This document shows, piece after piece, positions 62,006 through 64,000 of a DNA stretch of 64,000 nucleotides. The DNA is from Sipunculus nudus (taxonomy: Eukaryota > Annelida > Sipuncula > Golfingiida > Sipunculidae): assembly GCA_026874595.1 (NCBI GenBank), contig CM049322.1:29389340-29453339 (forward strand), in the 5' to 3' direction. Under the pieces are notes generated by a model, which made no database searches, had not been told where the DNA came from, and saw only the letters and a program-made list of their open reading frames with translations. Numbering within the stretch: the stretch's first letter is position 1; each line of letters begins with the position of its first letter. The position numbers and the translations under genes were made by a program.

Positions 62006-63036
62006 GTGGAAGAACATTTTTTTTTCAGTAATTGGATTTTTAAAACGACAGACATGTTTCTTGGTTGCTGTAGCGGCCTATATAAAGAGGACATTCCATA
62101 TTTTTATCAAGATTTGCTTATCGTAATAAATAAGTTTTATGACATGCGAGAAATTACAAAGACAGAGCATGTCAAAAAAGAAATGCTCTGGTACAATAAT
62201 TATATTAGGATAGAAAACAAAACTGCCAGCATAATGACTTATCAGGGAACATTTTTATCTCCAATTGAATTGAATAAAAAATATGGGCTTGAGTTTCATT
62301 TTCTGGAATATATGGCATTAGAAAGCTCTATACCTTTTTGCTGGAAAAAAAGTAGGCTAGGCTCCAGTATATGTAAGGGTCAGGGAGTAAACAGTCTGAT
62401 TAGTGGTGAAGAATTATTTCATGCTTTATCGATCTCTTGTAAAAAGATAAGTCATACTATTGTAAGTGGTTACCAGGAGCTACCTGTATTGAGAGAGAAA
62501 TGGGAACGGGATTTGGTTGACTCATGTTTAGATTGGCCAAAAATTTATCAATGCCCATACTCCTGTACCAAAAAAAGTTAAACTCCTAGATTTCTTATAT
62601 AAAGTCGCCCATAGAATAACAGCACACAGGAAATGGCTATATCGAATGAAACTTGCAGATTCTCCATTATGTATATGTTGCAATGATTGTAAAGAAACTA
62701 TTTTGCAAAAATTTATTGAATGTGAGGAAGTTATTCTGGAATGTTCTTGTCAAATGGTGGTCAGACCTGTGTCAAGAGAACTTTGTCTTAATAGATATAG
62801 AAAAGATATTTGGATGTTATACAAATAGGGAAGAAAAACAATTAATTTATTGTCTGTTGGTGGGACGATATTACATTTATAGTTCAAGATATGCAAATAC
62901 ACCTGTCATGTTTCCTATATTTATAAATTAGTTGCGTAATCGGGTGATATCAGAAATCGCGCATATTAAGGACATAGATTCAAAGGAATGGAAAATGTGG
63001 GAAAAAAATCCTCTACAGTTAGTTAAATCTACATAG
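62006..63036 (+). pseudogene. LINE ORF2 remnant: C-terminal region with Cys motif
   Basis: The longest intact LINE segment is 62,006-62,581 (191 codons), including KEDIPYFYQDLLIVINKFYD and MTYQGTFLSPIELNKKYG. A frame change near 62,550 leads to TPVPKKVKLLDFLYKVAHR and LCICCNDCKETILQKFIEC, the Cys-rich element near the ORF2 C-terminus. Another frame change near 62,740 gives WSDLCQENFVLIDIEKIFG, YYIYSSRYANTPVMFPIF and WKMWEKNP, ending at a stop near 63,036. This is the usual C-terminal order for L1/Tx1-type ORF2 proteins. Confidence 0.8.
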
Positions 63037-63611
63037 GTGGATGTGATAGAGAACACGCAAGAATATTACTGTTAATTATTAACGTATGGCATATGGCAAA
63101 ACATGTCTGTCTCTTGGTTTTAAAAATGCAAGGTTGATATTTTATGACTGTATATATTTATATAAAGGTTTCTTGACTATAAACCTAAAATGAAAATCCA
63201 AGGATGTATGGAAGTGTTACTTTTCTCATGCGTATTTTTGTGAATAAATCTATTTATCTCTTGGAACTGCATCGATGATAATACATCTAGTTAAAAAACC
63301 TTAAAAGTGAAAACTCCAACTGTCTGAGATGTTTCCAAGGAGAGAGAAGAAAAAAACGCGATACACCAAGGTTAACGCGAGAGCCAGAGGCAAGCGTCGG
63401 TTGCAAGAACTTTCACTTATATATAGCTACATAGGTTTTCTATAAAAAATCCCGAGCAACATCGGTTGGACACTGCTTTATAAGTAGAAAATCCTCTGTA
63501 TTATTGATACCTCCATTTTTAGGTAAAATGCACATCATTTTATAGTTGAAGTTCTTTACTGTTGGTATGACATGTCAGACAAATATATTTTAGAATAATT
63601 GTAAAATAGTG
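63037..63611. other. Probable LINE 3' untranslated region and flank
   Basis: AT-rich with no coding signal. It has an AATAAA near 63,244. No poly-A tail or simple-repeat tail was seen to mark the LINE end. It runs up to the second interspersed repeat. Confidence 0.4.
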
Positions 63612-64000
63612 TTACGGAACCTAATATAAACAGATCACGTATGCGTGATGAACACAAATTCTGTAACGGAGATAAAAAATAATCTGATTCTGTAACACTA
63701 GGCACCGGGAAATGTCTAGGGGAATGAATAAAGTTGTCAGTGGGCTTTTTGATAACAAATAACTATAATTTATTCTTAAAACAAGCCTAACAATACAATA
63801 CACCAAATCAACACAATTATACAGTAAACAGTGGTACAGCAACAAGTCAATACAATCACAGAGAAAATAATGTATGTGCACAGTACCTTGATACCAACAC
63901 CATCACAACGATAAGTCCTTCCAGTGGAAAGATCTTACAACAACCCAGAAAGTAAACTGAAGTCCAAATGCATAAACCCCAGGAGAAAGTCTTTGAAAAT
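63612..64000 (+). repeat. Interspersed repeat, copy 2 (cut by window end)
   Basis: It begins TTACGGAACCTAATA and follows copy 1 (57,595) at an offset of 6,017 bp, with substitutions and small indels. It has an extra insertion-like segment near 63,646-63,660. Similarity is clear to about 63,860 and patchy but ordered to the window edge (ATACCAACACCATCACAACG, CCAAATGCATAAA). The minus-strand open frame here is a by-product of the repeat. Confidence 0.65.

Larger units (their letters stand above)
58521..63036 (+). mobile_element. Decayed LINE (non-LTR retrotransposon), Tx1/L1-like
   Basis: ORF1-like and ORF2-like remnants lie in the expected order on one strand: ORF1 C-terminal part, APE endonuclease, linker, reverse transcriptase, thumb and C-terminal Cys motif. 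Stops, frameshifts and small deletions are spread over the whole length. ORF2 motif order and wording (NWRSISFLSTDNKIITKV, GVRQGCPLSPFLF, FADDT) place it with L1/Tx1-type elements rather than RTE or CR1. The 3' end of the untranslated region is not determined; an AATAAA occurs near 63,244. Confidence 0.85.

Overview
This window is eukaryotic DNA, most likely from an invertebrate animal. Spliced exons, AT-rich introns, a Tx1/L1-type LINE and animal-type SAM and tyrosine motifs support that. A mollusc or another lophotrochozoan is my inference; no sequence here proves it. There is no bacterial or viral gene content.

Positions 1 to about 51,215 are one uninterrupted satellite array that runs off the left edge. 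The monomer averages about 120 bp, giving roughly 425 copies. Each monomer has a 20-bp perfect dyad, GCAAATTGCTAGCAATTTGC, then GGATACCCCC(C/T)GGCCAA. A T-run of about 7 to 18 follows, then C(A/T)GGTAAATCCGC, a second imperfect dyad around GCTAGC, CTACTTTGACA, and a variable C/T-rich tail that defines monomer types. The types recur in ordered strings. This gives a nested hierarchy: small tandem duplications of 4, 5 and 7 monomers, higher-order repeats of about 1.9 to 2.4 kb, a composite block repeated at a constant offset of 7,125 bp, and a superblock of about 16 kb present twice (about 8.0-24.9 kb and 35.7-51.1 kb).

From 51.2 to 56.6 kb lies AT-rich genic DNA. Two pairs or groups of + strand exons are supported by splice sites and reading phase. 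One SAM-like exon plus a terminal exon ends at 52,763. A second SAM-like exon plus two small exons ends at 56,547 and carries three YxxI/L tyrosine motifs. No first exons are visible, so both are 3' parts of genes. The satellite lies immediately upstream of the first group and may sit in an intron of that gene or have truncated it. Local repeats fill the introns: two TA microsatellites, a tandem duplication and a compact ACATGT-rich element.

From 57.6 to 64 kb the DNA is transposon-derived. A decayed LINE, with an ORF1 remnant, an APE endonuclease, a reverse transcriptase and a C-terminal Cys motif, lies between two direct copies of another interspersed repeat spaced 6,017 bp apart. The LINE has many stops and frameshifts and cannot be active.

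The most interesting content is the satellite. Its organisation is centromere-like. On the + strand a subset of monomers also carries a poly-T/CAG|GTAAAT junction resembling a recursive-splice site, next to a spliced gene.
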